Of a stretch of 12,347 nucleotides of DNA, positions 5,361 to 12,347 are shown one piece after another. The position numbers and the translations under genes are program-made. This stretch comes from Leptolyngbya sp. SIO4C5. Its GTDB lineage: Bacteria > Cyanobacteriota > Cyanobacteriia > Phormidesmidales > Phormidesmidaceae. Each line of letters begins with the position of its first letter. Positions within the stretch are counted from its first letter, which is position 1. Where the stretch lies: NCBI GenBank assembly GCA_010671965.1, contig JAAHIC010000059.1, positions 1-12,347 of the forward strand, read 5' to 3'. The notes beneath the pieces were generated by a model that saw nothing but the letters and a program-made list of their open reading frames with translations, had not been told where the DNA came from and searched no databases.

Positions 5361-5513
5361 ATGTCCAACTTTGACTGGTTTCGTAAACCGATTGTGCGCG
5401 GGCTGCTGTTGGTGCTGCTGCCGCTCATTGCAGGCGGCCTCTTCCTCGTGACTACGCGCCTAGCCACCACGCGATCGCCCATATCTCCGACTAGCCCAGA
5501 GGCTCAAAACTGA
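5361..5513 (+). CDS. 50-residue single-pass membrane protein
   Basis: A short reading frame encodes MSNFDWFRKPIVRGLLLVLL, then PLIAGGLFLVTTRLATTR and a Ser/Pro-rich tail ending EAQN. The hydrophobic stretch from about residue 12 to 31 is long enough for one membrane helix, with Arg/Lys residues on the N-terminal side. It could also be an uncleaved export signal. ATG 5361 is preceded by AAGGA (5349-5353) at seven-base spacing, a better ribosome site than most genes here have, which is the main support for it being real. It lies between the small exported protein and the VOC protein, all on the plus strand. A HIP1 site lies inside it near 5471. Function unknown. Confidence 0.55.
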   Translation: MSNFDWFRKPIVRGLLLVLLPLIAGGLFLVTTRLATTRSPISPTSPEAQN

Positions 5514-5585
5514 AAATCCAGCTTAAGTCCTGCATATCCTTCTCTATCTGTTTTGAGCACCGGCCCCGCTTGCAATCTTCAATCC

Positions 5586-6011
5586 ATGAGCCTGCGTCCC
5601 TTTCACTTAGCTTTTCCCGTCCACGACTTAGCCACTACCCAGCACTTTTATCAAACGGTGCTGGGCTGTGCCCTCGGACGGCGCACCGACACCTGGATCG
5701 ACTTTGACTTTTTCGGCCATCAGCTCACCGCTCATCTAGAACCAGCAGCGACTACAGCAGTCAACACCAATGCCGTTGATAATCACGCTGTCCCTATTCG
5801 TCACTGGGGCGTAATTCTGGCAATGGCGGACTGGCATGCTTTGGCCGATCGCTTACAGCACCACGGGGTTAAATTTGTGATTGAGCCGTATATTCGCTTT
5901 CAGGGGGAAGTGGGCGAGCAGGCCACCATGTTTTTTCTCGATCCCAGCGGCAACGCGCTGGAATTCAAAGCCTTTCAGCAGGATGCCAGCATTTTTGCTA
6001 CAGGCGATTAG
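5586..6011 (+). CDS. VOC-superfamily (glyoxalase/dioxygenase fold) protein
   Basis: The 141-residue product has the paired beta-alpha-beta-beta-beta modules of the vicinal oxygen chelate superfamily: FHLAFPVHDLATTQHFYQ at the N-terminus, WIDFDFFGHQLTAHL closing module one, HWGVILAMADWHALADRL opening module two, and TMFFLDPSGNALEFKAF at the end. Candidate metal ligands are H7, H45 or H50, H73 and E126. Reactions in this fold range from glyoxalase to ring-cleaving dioxygenase and antibiotic-resistance chemistry, so the substrate cannot be named. I chose ATG 5586, which sits just before the first module; a TTG at 5553 would add 11 residues with no better ribosome site. The gene ends 13 bases from the convergent methyltransferase gene. 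Confidence 0.85.
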   Translation: MSLRPFHLAFPVHDLATTQHFYQTVLGCALGRRTDTWIDFDFFGHQLTAHLEPAATTAVNTNAVDNHAVPIRHWGVILAMADWHALADRLQHHGVKFVIEPYIRFQGEVGEQATMFFLDPSGNALEFKAFQQDASIFATGD

Positions 6012-6024
6012 CTATTCAGCTTGT

Positions 6025-6756
6025 TCAAGCCCCTTTGTCAGTCAAGCGCCACAAGCCTAGGGATAGATTGTCTTTTGCCACTGTTTGAATACGACTGTCT
6101 AGCCAAAAATAGAGCCAGCCTAGGGCATTATCGACTCGCTTCAACTGCGGTTTATTTAGATAGGTATAGAGCGGATAAATATCGATTAGTTCAAATCCTT
6201 TTGGGGTTAAAAATTGCTGATAGCTTGCTAGACAACGAGCCTGAACATGACTGGCAATTCGGCGATCGCTATCTGCCCCAAACCAGTCTGTAAACAGCAG
6301 CAAACCGCCGGGTTTAAGACTGCTAGCAATATTTACAAAAGCTTGCTCAAAGCGCTGGGGTTCAACAATGTGATAAATCACATCCCACATATTGACAATG
6401 TCAAAGGTTCTATCTGCCAGCACATAGTCCGCTTCAGTAATGTCCTGAGTATAAAATTCCCCAGAATAGGCTTGCTGCAGCCGTTCTACGCTGATAGAAG
6501 TGATGTCTATGCCGCAAACATTAGCGCCCTGCCGTAAATACCAGTCAACAAAAAAGCCTGTCCCGCAGCCAATATCTAAAACAGACTGACCGCTCAGATC
6601 TACCTGTGCCAAACAAGCTGCAATACAGCGTTGCTTTCTTTGGTATAGCCAGTAGTTGTAGGCTTCGCTAAAGCCAATATGGCCCACACTCTGCAGCGAA
6701 AAGCGATCGCTCAGGCGCTGCTCCCAAAACTGTCTTGGCTGATAAACCTTACTCAT
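6025..6756 (-). CDS. Class I SAM-dependent methyltransferase
   Basis: The 243-residue product carries a Rossmann-type methyltransferase domain. Motif I is VLDIGCGTGFFVDWYL (59-74), the acidic ribose-binding residue is D84 in NVCGIDITSISV, motif IV is the FDIVNMWDVIYHI region (118-130), and SLKPGGLLLFTDWF (146-159) is motif V-like. An N-terminal FWEQRLSDRFSLQSVGHIGF segment precedes the domain and the C-terminal part is rich in Leu, Trp and Tyr. Such proteins often methylate small molecules or sugars in biosynthetic clusters, but no such cluster is visible, so the substrate is unknown. Start ATG 6756 has no clear Shine-Dalgarno; a 13-bp palindrome lies just upstream (6766-6778). It is convergent with the VOC gene. 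Confidence 0.87.
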   Translation of the reverse strand: MSKVYQPRQFWEQRLSDRFSLQSVGHIGFSEAYNYWLYQRKQRCIAACLAQVDLSGQSVLDIGCGTGFFVDWYLRQGANVCGIDITSISVERLQQAYSGEFYTQDITEADYVLADRTFDIVNMWDVIYHIVEPQRFEQAFVNIASSLKPGGLLLFTDWFGADSDRRIASHVQARCLASYQQFLTPKGFELIDIYPLYTYLNKPQLKRVDNALGWLYFWLDSRIQTVAKDNLSLGLWRLTDKGA

Positions 6757-6765
6757 GCTGTTGGC

Positions 6766-6778
6766 GGATAACTTATCC
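6766..6778. promoter_or_regulatory. 13-bp palindrome just upstream of the methyltransferase gene
   Basis: GGATAA-C-TTATCC is a perfect six-base inverted repeat around one base, ending nine bases upstream of the methyltransferase ATG. It could be an operator or a small hairpin in the leader. The position is suggestive, but a palindrome of this size is not rare. Confidence 0.25.
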
Positions 6779-6810
6779 TGGCTTATGACTAAGCCAGCGG
6801 TCTTGGCGTT

Positions 6811-6842
6811 AGGATCCCCCCTGCCCCCCTTGATAGGGTGGC
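6811..6842. repeat. Degenerate C-rich dispersed-repeat remnant
   Basis: The C-run block GGATCCCCCCTGCCCCCCTT followed by GATAGGGTGG can form a weak CCCT-TGAT-AGGG hairpin. From memory it resembles C-rich intergenic repeats of the form CCCCCCTTGATAAGGGGGG that are scattered in many cyanobacterial genomes, here decayed in its right arm. It lies in the 146-base gap between the antiporter and methyltransferase genes, both minus strand. Confidence 0.35.
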
Positions 6843-6902
6843 GACAGTCGGGGAGATCTCACGAGCAGTTAAAACCTCATCAAGCGCGTAAGTCCTGACT
6901 TT

Positions 6903-8012
6903 TTAACCAATGCCCGTCACCACCGGATGAAAATAAAACGCCAAGCTCAACACCGCGTAGGCCGCTAACAGCAATGTGCCCTCCAGCCAGTTCGATCGCC
7001 CATCAGAGCTAATTGAGTTGGCAATCAAGACCGCTACCGCCACCGCCACCAGCTCAAACGGGTTAAAGCTGAGGTTCATCGGCTGGCCCATAAAGTATCC
7101 GGCAATGACCAGCACCGGCGCTACAAATAGAGCAATTTGCAAACTAGAGCCAACCGCCACCGAAACCGACAAATCCATCTTGTCTTTCATCGCCACCGTC
7201 ACAGCCGTCGCATGTTCCGCCGCGTTGCCAATCACCGGCAGCAAAATTACCCCGGTAAACAGCTTAGTCAGGCCCAACTGCTCCGTCGCCACTTCCAGCG
7301 CATCTACCAGCAACTCAGACTCCAGCGCCACCAGCAGCGTCGCCCCCAGCAAAACGGTTACCCACAGCTTGAGATTGGGTCTGTGTTCATGATGCGAATT
7401 GTCTTCGGCGTTTTCAGATTTTTCAGCCGCTTCCATGCCCACATCGAACAGGTAAGCATGGGTTTTCATGGAAAACAGCAGCGTCAACCCATACACCACA
7501 ATCAAGACGACGGCCACCGTCAGAGATAGGGTCTGCTCCACTGAAAAGTCGATGCCCTCAGAGGTATAATCCACTGCGGTAGGCAGCAGCAGGGCAATTA
7601 CCGCCAGATTCATCGAAGACGCATTCACCCGCGCCACGACAGGCTGAAACTCCTGCTCTTTGCGGTTGATGCCCCCCAGCAGCATGGACAGGCCCATCAC
7701 CAGCAGCAGGTTGCCGATAATAGAGCCGGTAATGCTGGCCTTGACTACATTCACCAACCCTTCATTCAGAGCAATTAGGGCAATAATTAGCTCAGTAGCG
7801 TTGCCAAAGGTGGCATTCATCAAACCGCCCAAAGACGGCCCCGCGACTACTGCAATTTCTTCGGTGGCCGCCCCCATCCAGCCTGCCAGCGGCACAATCG
7901 CCATCGCTGCCGTTATGAAAACCGCCAGTTCGCCCCATTCCAACAGGTGAGCTGCTATCGAAATCGGCACAAAAACTAAAAGCCCGATAAAGATTATGTT
8001 CTTAATGCTCAT
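6903..8012 (-). CDS. Ca2+/H+ antiporter (CaCA superfamily, CAX type)
   Basis: The 369-residue integral membrane protein belongs to the CAX branch of cation/Ca2+ exchangers, which move Ca2+ out of the cytoplasm against protons. Both conserved alpha-repeats are visible: GGLMNATFGNATELIIALIA (62-81) and GVILLPVIGNAAEHATAVTV (254-273), with the GNATE and GNAAEH cores that bind cation. About eleven hydrophobic segments can be traced. The two halves are joined by an acidic, histidine-rich loop, EAAEKSENAEDNSHHEH (194-210), as in CAX proteins. Length and topology are normal for a bacterial CAX. Start ATG 8012 matches the first membrane segment; GGGAG lies about 13 bases upstream, a weak site. The gene is divergent from the EEP-family gene across 94 bases. 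In cyanobacteria this family is linked to salt and alkaline pH tolerance. Confidence 0.93.
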   Translation of the reverse strand: MSIKNIIFIGLLVFVPISIAAHLLEWGELAVFITAAMAIVPLAGWMGAATEEIAVVAGPSLGGLMNATFGNATELIIALIALNEGLVNVVKASITGSIIGNLLLVMGLSMLLGGINRKEQEFQPVVARVNASSMNLAVIALLLPTAVDYTSEGIDFSVEQTLSLTVAVVLIVVYGLTLLFSMKTHAYLFDVGMEAAEKSENAEDNSHHEHRPNLKLWVTVLLGATLLVALESELLVDALEVATEQLGLTKLFTGVILLPVIGNAAEHATAVTVAMKDKMDLSVSVAVGSSLQIALFVAPVLVIAGYFMGQPMNLSFNPFELVAVAVAVLIANSISSDGRSNWLEGTLLLAAYAVLSLAFYFHPVVTGIG

Positions 8013-8023
8013 TCAGGTGTTTA

Positions 8024-8075
8024 CTCCCTAACAGGGGCGTAGCGAAGAAATCCGTCCCAACTATTGTTTAGGGAG
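8024..8075. promoter_or_regulatory. Inverted repeat between the divergent antiporter and EEP-family genes
   Basis: CTCCCTAA (8024-8031) and TTAGGGAG (8068-8075) are perfect inverted repeats 36 bases apart, in the 94-base region that must hold both promoters. Related GCGTAGCGA and GCGTAGTGA words occur at 8037 and 8091. A shared operator is possible. I see no convincing -35/-10 pair on either strand. Confidence 0.25.
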
Positions 8076-8106
8076 ACGGCTTGAATAGCAAGCGTAGTGA
8101 GAGATT

Positions 8107-9102
8107 ATGAGAGGATTTTTGCGAATTTTAGCGATCGCCGTTGCCATTCCTGCCCTAGCCGTAGTGGCTTTCTTTCTGTGGGCCAGTGCGGGCAGCTATC
8201 CCAGGAACCGTTACGCTGAAATTCTCCAGTTCAACAATGCCACGCCGCCCGAGAAAGAGACGTTCACGCTGGTGTCTTACAACATTGGTTATCTTTCGGG
8301 GCTAACAAATCAGGTTGCCGTTGAGCGCGATCGCGATCTGTTTGACCGTAACCAAGCAACCGCTATTGCTGCCCTGGATAATTTGGATGCAGATTTTGTC
8401 GCCCTGCAGGAAGTCGATCTCGACGCCAAGCGCTCTTTCAATATTAACCAGGTGGAGGCGATCGCCAATGCGCTCCAGCTACGGTATGGGGCGATCGCCG
8501 TCAACTGGGACAAAAACTACGTTCCTTTCCCCGGCTGGTCGCCGGTTGCCCACTTTGGCCGCGTCCTCTCAAGCCAGGCTATCCTCAGCCGCTATGCCAT
8601 CACCGAGCAGGAACGGCTCGTCCTCGACAAAGTCGCCAGCAATCCGGCTTACTACAACGCCCTCTACCTCGATCGCCTAGCGCAAATAGGCTTCATCAAT
8701 GTTAATCGCCAGCGCCTCGTCATTATCAATGTTCACCTCGAAGCCTTCGACACCGCCACCCGCCTGCAGCAAACCAGCTATGTGCTCGAACTCGCCGAAG
8801 AATACGCCGCTACCGGCCCGGTGCTGCTGCTGGGCGACTTCAACAGCGCCCTCAACCGCGAAGAAGAAGGCGAGCGCTCGATTCAGCAAATTCTCAAAAG
8901 CGATCGCTTCCGCCCCGCCTTTGCCGCCGAGCAGTTTGAAGACACGGCGATCGCTACTTTCCCCTCCGATCAGCCCCAGTTCAAGCTCGACTACATTTTC
9001 TATAATCCAGACAAGATCGAAGTTTTAGAGGCCAGTGTCGTGAGCGAAGCGGCCCAGGCGTCGGATCATTTGCCAATCGCCGTACGGTTTCGGCTGAGGT
9101 AG
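8107..9102 (+). CDS. Membrane-anchored or exported endonuclease/exonuclease/phosphatase family protein
   Basis: The 331-residue product has an N-terminal signal peptide or anchor (FLRILAIAVAIPALAVVAFF) followed by a complete EEP (DNase I/sphingomyelinase-like) domain. All metal and catalytic motifs are visible: SYNIGYL with N59, ALQEVDL with E102, INVHLEAF with H210, GDFNS with D244 and N246, LDYIFYN with D295, and SDHLPI with D320 and H321. These enzymes hydrolyse phosphodiesters in nucleic acids, phospholipids or nucleotides; export of this one suggests a periplasmic or extracellular substrate, which cannot be specified. Start ATG 8107 follows GTGAGAG and lies at the hydrophobic leader. It is divergent from the antiporter gene. 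Five HIP1 sites lie within 8325-8960, a dense cluster. Confidence 0.9.
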   Translation: MRGFLRILAIAVAIPALAVVAFFLWASAGSYPRNRYAEILQFNNATPPEKETFTLVSYNIGYLSGLTNQVAVERDRDLFDRNQATAIAALDNLDADFVALQEVDLDAKRSFNINQVEAIANALQLRYGAIAVNWDKNYVPFPGWSPVAHFGRVLSSQAILSRYAITEQERLVLDKVASNPAYYNALYLDRLAQIGFINVNRQRLVIINVHLEAFDTATRLQQTSYVLELAEEYAATGPVLLLGDFNSALNREEEGERSIQQILKSDRFRPAFAAEQFEDTAIATFPSDQPQFKLDYIFYNPDKIEVLEASVVSEAAQASDHLPIAVRFRLR

Positions 9103-9232
9103 GGGAACTCGGTCTACAGACTATTCGTGAAAAATGTCACCACTTCAATACCTGGCTGATTAAACTAGAATCCCTCGGCAAAAATCATTCCAATTAGTCA
9201 CTCTCTTCTCGTTCAACTTCGCTCGCGGCAAG

Positions 9233-9335
9233 CCATCTCTGCCTCTTTTCCTCCCCCAAATCCTTCCCCATCTCTCTAACCTTCCTCACCGCCTCCACCT
9301 CCCCACCTCCCCCATCCTCATGCCCCCCTCCCTCT
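9233..9335 (+). repeat. 103-nt pyrimidine tract running into the next gene's start
   Basis: By hand count only 15 of 103 bases on this strand are purines, and only three of them are G. Loose CCTCCAC/CTCCCCA repetition gives it a slippage-prone look. The tract includes the ATG at 9320 and the first five codons of the P-loop protein gene, so no Shine-Dalgarno is possible. From 9103 to 9232 I see only a TAGAAT (9166-9171) that might serve as a -10 box, without a good -35. Confidence 0.7.
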
Positions 9336-11476
9336 GGATTTCCGGCCCTACCCGCAGCGGCAAAACCACGCGCCTGATTGAACAACTAGCTCAATGGGGC
9401 GAGGCGCTAGAGGCCGAATTCACGCCGACGGCGAATCCAGCCCAGCCGGGAGCCTCGCTGCTGGTGTTTGCCTCGATTGGCGACAATCGCTTGGCCCTGA
9501 GTGAGCAGATTGCCGCCACGACTCAGGGGCGCTATGCGGTGACGACGACGACCCCTGCCGGATTTATTCAAGATGAGGTGATTTTGTTTTGGCCGCTGTT
9601 AGTAGAGCGGTTAGAGATAACAGCCCAGTTTCCGCTGAAGCTGCGGCCTGAAAATGAGCAGGAACTGGCCACGCGGCTGTGGCAAGAACAGATAGAGCAG
9701 GGGCCACTGCAGGCAGAGGGCTGGCGCGAGTATGACCTAGTACGGCGATCGCTCGACTTTTTGCAGCTAGCAGCGCTTGGCGGGATTCCGGCAGAAGAGA
9801 TCACCCCGATTCTGCAAGACGGTATGATGCCGGGAATGGCCTCAGCAGAGCTGTGGGCCGCAATCGGCGCGGCGCTGCTACAGTGGCGTAACTGGTGCCT
9901 GGAGCGGGGATTGCTGCCCTACGGGGTAATGACAGAGCTGTACTGGCGATACTTGCTGCCCCATCCTGCCTATCAGGCTCAGTTGCGGCAGCGCTTCTGC
10001 GCCGTACTAGCCGATGACGTGGACGATTATCCAGCGATCGCGCGGGACTGGTTTGAGCAGTTTTTAGACTTAGACATTCCGGGGCTGTTTACATTTAATC
10101 CTCACGGGAAGACACGGTTAGGACTGGGGGCTGACCCGGCATATCTGGTGGGGCTGAGCGATCGCTGCCAGGTCGAAAGCTTAACTCCGCTGCCAGAGAA
10201 CCGCTTAGCGGCAGAACTAGGCGAATCGCTGGTGTACTGGGTGCAAGAGCCGCTGGCGGTACCAGATCTGCCAGAGACAATTCAGTCAATTCAGGCTGTC
10301 TCGCGGGGACAGCTTTTGCGGCAGACGGCGGAGACGATTGCCGAGCTGATTGCACAAGGCCAGGTTGTGCCAGCGGACATTGCGGTAGTGGGGCCAGGTT
10401 TAGATGCGATCGCCCGCTATACGCTGACTGACATTCTTACCCAACGGGGCATCCCTGTCGAATCGCTGGGAGATCAGCGGCCTCCAGTGAGTTCGCCGCT
10501 GGTGCGCGCTTTGCTAACGCTGATGGCGCTGGTGTATTCCGGTCTGGGTCGGCTCATCAGCCGGGAGGATGTAGCAGAAATGCTAGTGGTGCTGAGCCAA
10601 GCCCCTAGCCAAGAGGCAGGTCAGCCCTGGTTTGACCTGGTACGCATTGATCCAGTGCGGGCCGAACTACTGGCCGATCACTGCTTTGCCCCCGATCCTG
10701 ATCACCCTCAGCTGCTTCCGGTTGAGCGTTTCCCCCGCTGGGATCGCTTGGGCTATCAGGCTACCCAAGCCTATAACGAGATTTTGCAGTGGATTAGCGA
10801 CCAGCAGCAACAGCAGCGAGAACGGATTTTGCGCAGCGCGATCGCCCTGATTGACCGAGCCGTGCAGCGGTTTCTCTGGCGCGGCAACCATTTGTCTTAT
10901 GACCAGCTAGCGGTGCTGCGGGAGCTAATTGAGACGGCGCAGTATTACTGGGAAGTAGAAGGACGGCTACAGCAGTATGAGAAAGCTAGAGCGATCGCCA
11001 CCTTCCCGGCTCAACTCCCTAACCAAGACATTGGACGGTTTATTCAGCTTTTACGCAGCGGCACCGTGACGGCAAATCCGCATCCGGTCAGGTCTTTGGG
11101 GGCAGCACGACAGGGCCTCACGCTGACAACCGTTTACCAATATCGGGTGCAGCATCTCAGCCACCGCTGGCACTTTTGGCTAGATGCTGGATCTCCCCGC
11201 TGGCTGACAGGTACAGCTACACTGCTGGGCGCGCCCCTGTTCTTGCAGGGCTGGTCGGGGCGTCCCTGGACGGTAGCGGACACAGAGCAGTTCAACGATG
11301 CCAGCCTAGCCCAACTGCTGCGAGATCTGGCGGGCCGAGTGACTGAACGAATTTACCTTTGTCATAGTGATTTAGCCATCAGCGGTCAGGAACAGGTGGG
11401 GCCGCTGCTGACGCTGGTGCAAGCCAGTCAGACCGTAGCGGACTTGAATAGCCCAGTAGCTGCCGCTCAGAGCTAG
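9320..11476 (+). CDS. Divergent UvrD/AddB-like SF1 P-loop protein
   Basis: The 718-residue product opens with a Walker A motif, GPTRSGKT (9-16), and has a Walker B-like VLADDVDDYP (229-237). FNPHGKTRLGLGADPAYL (259-276) occupies the place of the UvrD motif III GDxxQSIYxFRGA, with most residues replaced. DIAVVGPGLDAIARYTLTDI (353-372) followed by GIPVESLGDQ and SSPLVRALLTLMAL matches the second RecA-like domain of UvrD/AddB proteins. LTLTTVYQYRVQHLSHRWHF (600-619) corresponds to the LMTIHKAKGLEFPVVF segment but lacks the glycine and charged residues of active helicases. No C-terminal nuclease domain or cysteine cluster is visible. I infer a cyanobacterial AddB-like protein in DNA repair or recombination, with doubtful helicase activity. 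It lacks a Shine-Dalgarno and is convergent with rph, 18 bases apart. Confidence 0.7.
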   Translation: MPPSLWISGPTRSGKTTRLIEQLAQWGEALEAEFTPTANPAQPGASLLVFASIGDNRLALSEQIAATTQGRYAVTTTTPAGFIQDEVILFWPLLVERLEITAQFPLKLRPENEQELATRLWQEQIEQGPLQAEGWREYDLVRRSLDFLQLAALGGIPAEEITPILQDGMMPGMASAELWAAIGAALLQWRNWCLERGLLPYGVMTELYWRYLLPHPAYQAQLRQRFCAVLADDVDDYPAIARDWFEQFLDLDIPGLFTFNPHGKTRLGLGADPAYLVGLSDRCQVESLTPLPENRLAAELGESLVYWVQEPLAVPDLPETIQSIQAVSRGQLLRQTAETIAELIAQGQVVPADIAVVGPGLDAIARYTLTDILTQRGIPVESLGDQRPPVSSPLVRALLTLMALVYSGLGRLISREDVAEMLVVLSQAPSQEAGQPWFDLVRIDPVRAELLADHCFAPDPDHPQLLPVERFPRWDRLGYQATQAYNEILQWISDQQQQQRERILRSAIALIDRAVQRFLWRGNHLSYDQLAVLRELIETAQYYWEVEGRLQQYEKARAIATFPAQLPNQDIGRFIQLLRSGTVTANPHPVRSLGAARQGLTLTTVYQYRVQHLSHRWHFWLDAGSPRWLTGTATLLGAPLFLQGWSGRPWTVADTEQFNDASLAQLLRDLAGRVTERIYLCHSDLAISGQEQVGPLLTLVQASQTVADLNSPVAAAQS

Positions 11477-11494
11477 GCCGAATGTTTACGGATA

Positions 11495-12214
11495 TTACTT
11501 GGCAAAAGCCCGTGTTTGCAGCTCAATAATTTCTGCAATTCCCTTTTCGGCCACTTCCAGCATTTGGTTCAGCTGAGCGCGGCTGAAGCTGCCTTCCTCA
11601 GCGGTTCCCTGAACCTCAATAATTTCCTTGGCCTCATTGAGCACTACGTTGAGATCTACTGCCGCCGCCACATCTTCGGGGTAGTTGAGGTCTAAAAAGG
11701 CTTCTTCTTCGATCAGTCCGACTGAGATGGCGGCGACCTGATGAACTAAGGGCGATCGCTCAAGCCGCCCTTGCTCGATTAGGGTATGGAGGGCATCTTG
11801 CAGGGCTACATAGGCTCCTGAAATGGAAGTGGTACGAGTGCCGCCGTCGGCCTGTAGCACGTCGGCATCGATCGTCAGCGTCATCTCCCCCAAAATGCTG
11901 AGATCTAGGCTAGCTCGCAGGCTACGACCAATGAGCCGCTGAATCTCTTGGGTGCGACCAGAAAGCTTCAGAAACTCGCGCTGCTTGCGCTCAGGCGTAG
12001 AACCCGGCAGCATGCGATACTCAGCGGTGAGCCAGCCTTGGCCAGAATTCTCCAAAAAGCGGGGCACTCCCGGCTGCACTGATACCGTACAAAGTACCTG
12101 CGTATCGCCGCAGTGAGCCAGCACTGAACCTGCTGCAAAGCGGGTAAACTGGCGCTCAAAGTGAATTGGACGGAGCTGATCGGGTCGCCGACCGTCTGGA
12201 CGTTGCCAAGCCAT
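11495..12214 (-). CDS. rph: Ribonuclease PH
   Basis: RNase PH is a phosphorolytic 3'-to-5' exoribonuclease that trims tRNA 3' ends, releasing nucleoside diphosphates; it works as a hexamer in the cytoplasm. The 239-residue product is family length and complete. Visible motifs are the N-terminal [40 protein letters not shown] (60-79), [17 protein letters not shown] (85-101) with the phosphate-binding arginine, [20 protein letters not shown] (116-135) with the GTRT phosphate loop, and [17 protein letters not shown], which carries the metal-binding acidic residues. Start ATG 12214 gives the usual N-terminus [10 protein letters not shown]; no clear Shine-Dalgarno precedes it. Transcription runs toward the P-loop protein gene. 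Confidence 0.97.
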   Translation of the reverse strand: MAWQRPDGRRPDQLRPIHFERQFTRFAAGSVLAHCGDTQVLCTVSVQPGVPRFLENSGQGWLTAEYRMLPGSTPERKQREFLKLSGRTQEIQRLIGRSLRASLDLSILGEMTLTIDADVLQADGGTRTTSISGAYVALQDALHTLIEQGRLERSPLVHQVAAISVGLIEEEAFLDLNYPEDVAAAVDLNVVLNEAKEIIEVQGTAEEGSFSRAQLNQMLEVAEKGIAEIIELQTRAFAK

Positions 12215-12231
12215 AAGAGTTGCTGCTAAAA

Positions 12232-12296
12232 ATCCTCACTCAGGATACCGTAGGGCCGTCAACAGATGTTATGCAGATTGCGTCTGCTGTCAGCAG
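12232..12296. promoter_or_regulatory. Short palindromes upstream of rph
   Basis: CTGCTG-T-CAGCAG (12284-12296) is a perfect 13-bp palindrome, and ATCCT-CACTC-AGGAT (12232-12246) is a small hairpin 18 bases before the rph start codon. The 133 bases upstream of rph hold no recognisable gene and no convincing promoter pair on the minus strand. Both repeats could be chance. Confidence 0.22.
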
Positions 12297-12347
12297 GAAT
12301 TACCATTAGACATATAGACGGACTATTTACACATATATAGCGTAATC

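Noticed and set aside
8107..9102. Ca2+ antiporter and EEP-family phosphodiesterase as a joint novel system.
   Set aside because: They are divergent single genes of common families; only a weak inverted repeat links them.
9194..9385. 63-codon minus-strand frame rich in Gly, Glu and Arg.
   Set aside because: It is simply the complement of the pyrimidine tract, whose purine-rich strand lacks stop codons; no domain or start signal.
1074..11760. Many GCGATCGC palindromes as possible regulatory sites.
   Set aside because: These are HIP1, a general feature of cyanobacterial genomes; they occur mostly inside coding regions and do not mark particular genes here.

Overview
The window is chromosomal DNA from a cyanobacterium. 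The octamer GCGATCGC (HIP1, the highly iterated palindrome of many cyanobacterial genomes) occurs about 29 times by eye count, first at 1074, where roughly 0.2 copies would be expected by chance. The genes are mostly housekeeping or cyanobacterium-type accessory genes. I see no tRNA, rRNA, CRISPR array, intact insertion sequence or prophage. Genus cannot be fixed from the sequence alone.

Layout. 4-644 (minus): a two-gene toxin-antitoxin-like module, UPF0175 antitoxin then DUF3368 PIN-like toxin, with overlapping GTGA; it has no HIP1 site. 704-1276 (minus): trmO, the tRNA t6A37 methyltransferase. 1417-2382 (plus): an aldo/keto reductase divergent from trmO. 2411-2437: a REP-like palindrome between convergent genes. 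2444-3547 (minus): an exported protein with a von Willebrand factor type D domain. 3548-4010: the longest gene-free stretch (463 nt), with a candidate promoter, a strongly folded RNA, a terminator-like hairpin and a hairpin covering the ribosome binding site of the next gene. 4011-4298 (plus): a 95-residue protein of unknown function. 4479-4730 (minus): an 83-residue helical protein. 4920-5294 and 5361-5513 (plus): a small exported protein and a 50-residue single-pass membrane protein. 5586-6011 (plus): a VOC/glyoxalase-fold protein, tail to tail with a SAM-dependent methyltransferase (6025-6756, minus). 6903-8012 (minus): a Ca2+/H+ antiporter, divergent from an exported or membrane-anchored EEP-family phosphohydrolase (8107-9102, plus). 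9233-9335: a 103-nt pyrimidine tract running into the start of a 718-residue UvrD/AddB-like P-loop protein (9320-11476, plus). 11495-12214 (minus): rph, RNase PH.

The genes do not form one pathway. Most units are single genes in convergent or divergent pairs. The best candidate for something undescribed is the leader of the 95-residue protein: a branched RNA fold, then a terminator-like hairpin, then a 12-pair hairpin that covers the Shine-Dalgarno and reaches the start codon. This resembles a cis-regulatory RNA, but it matches no riboswitch class that I can recognise. Second is the P-loop protein, which looks like a divergent and possibly non-processive SF1 helicase paralogue.
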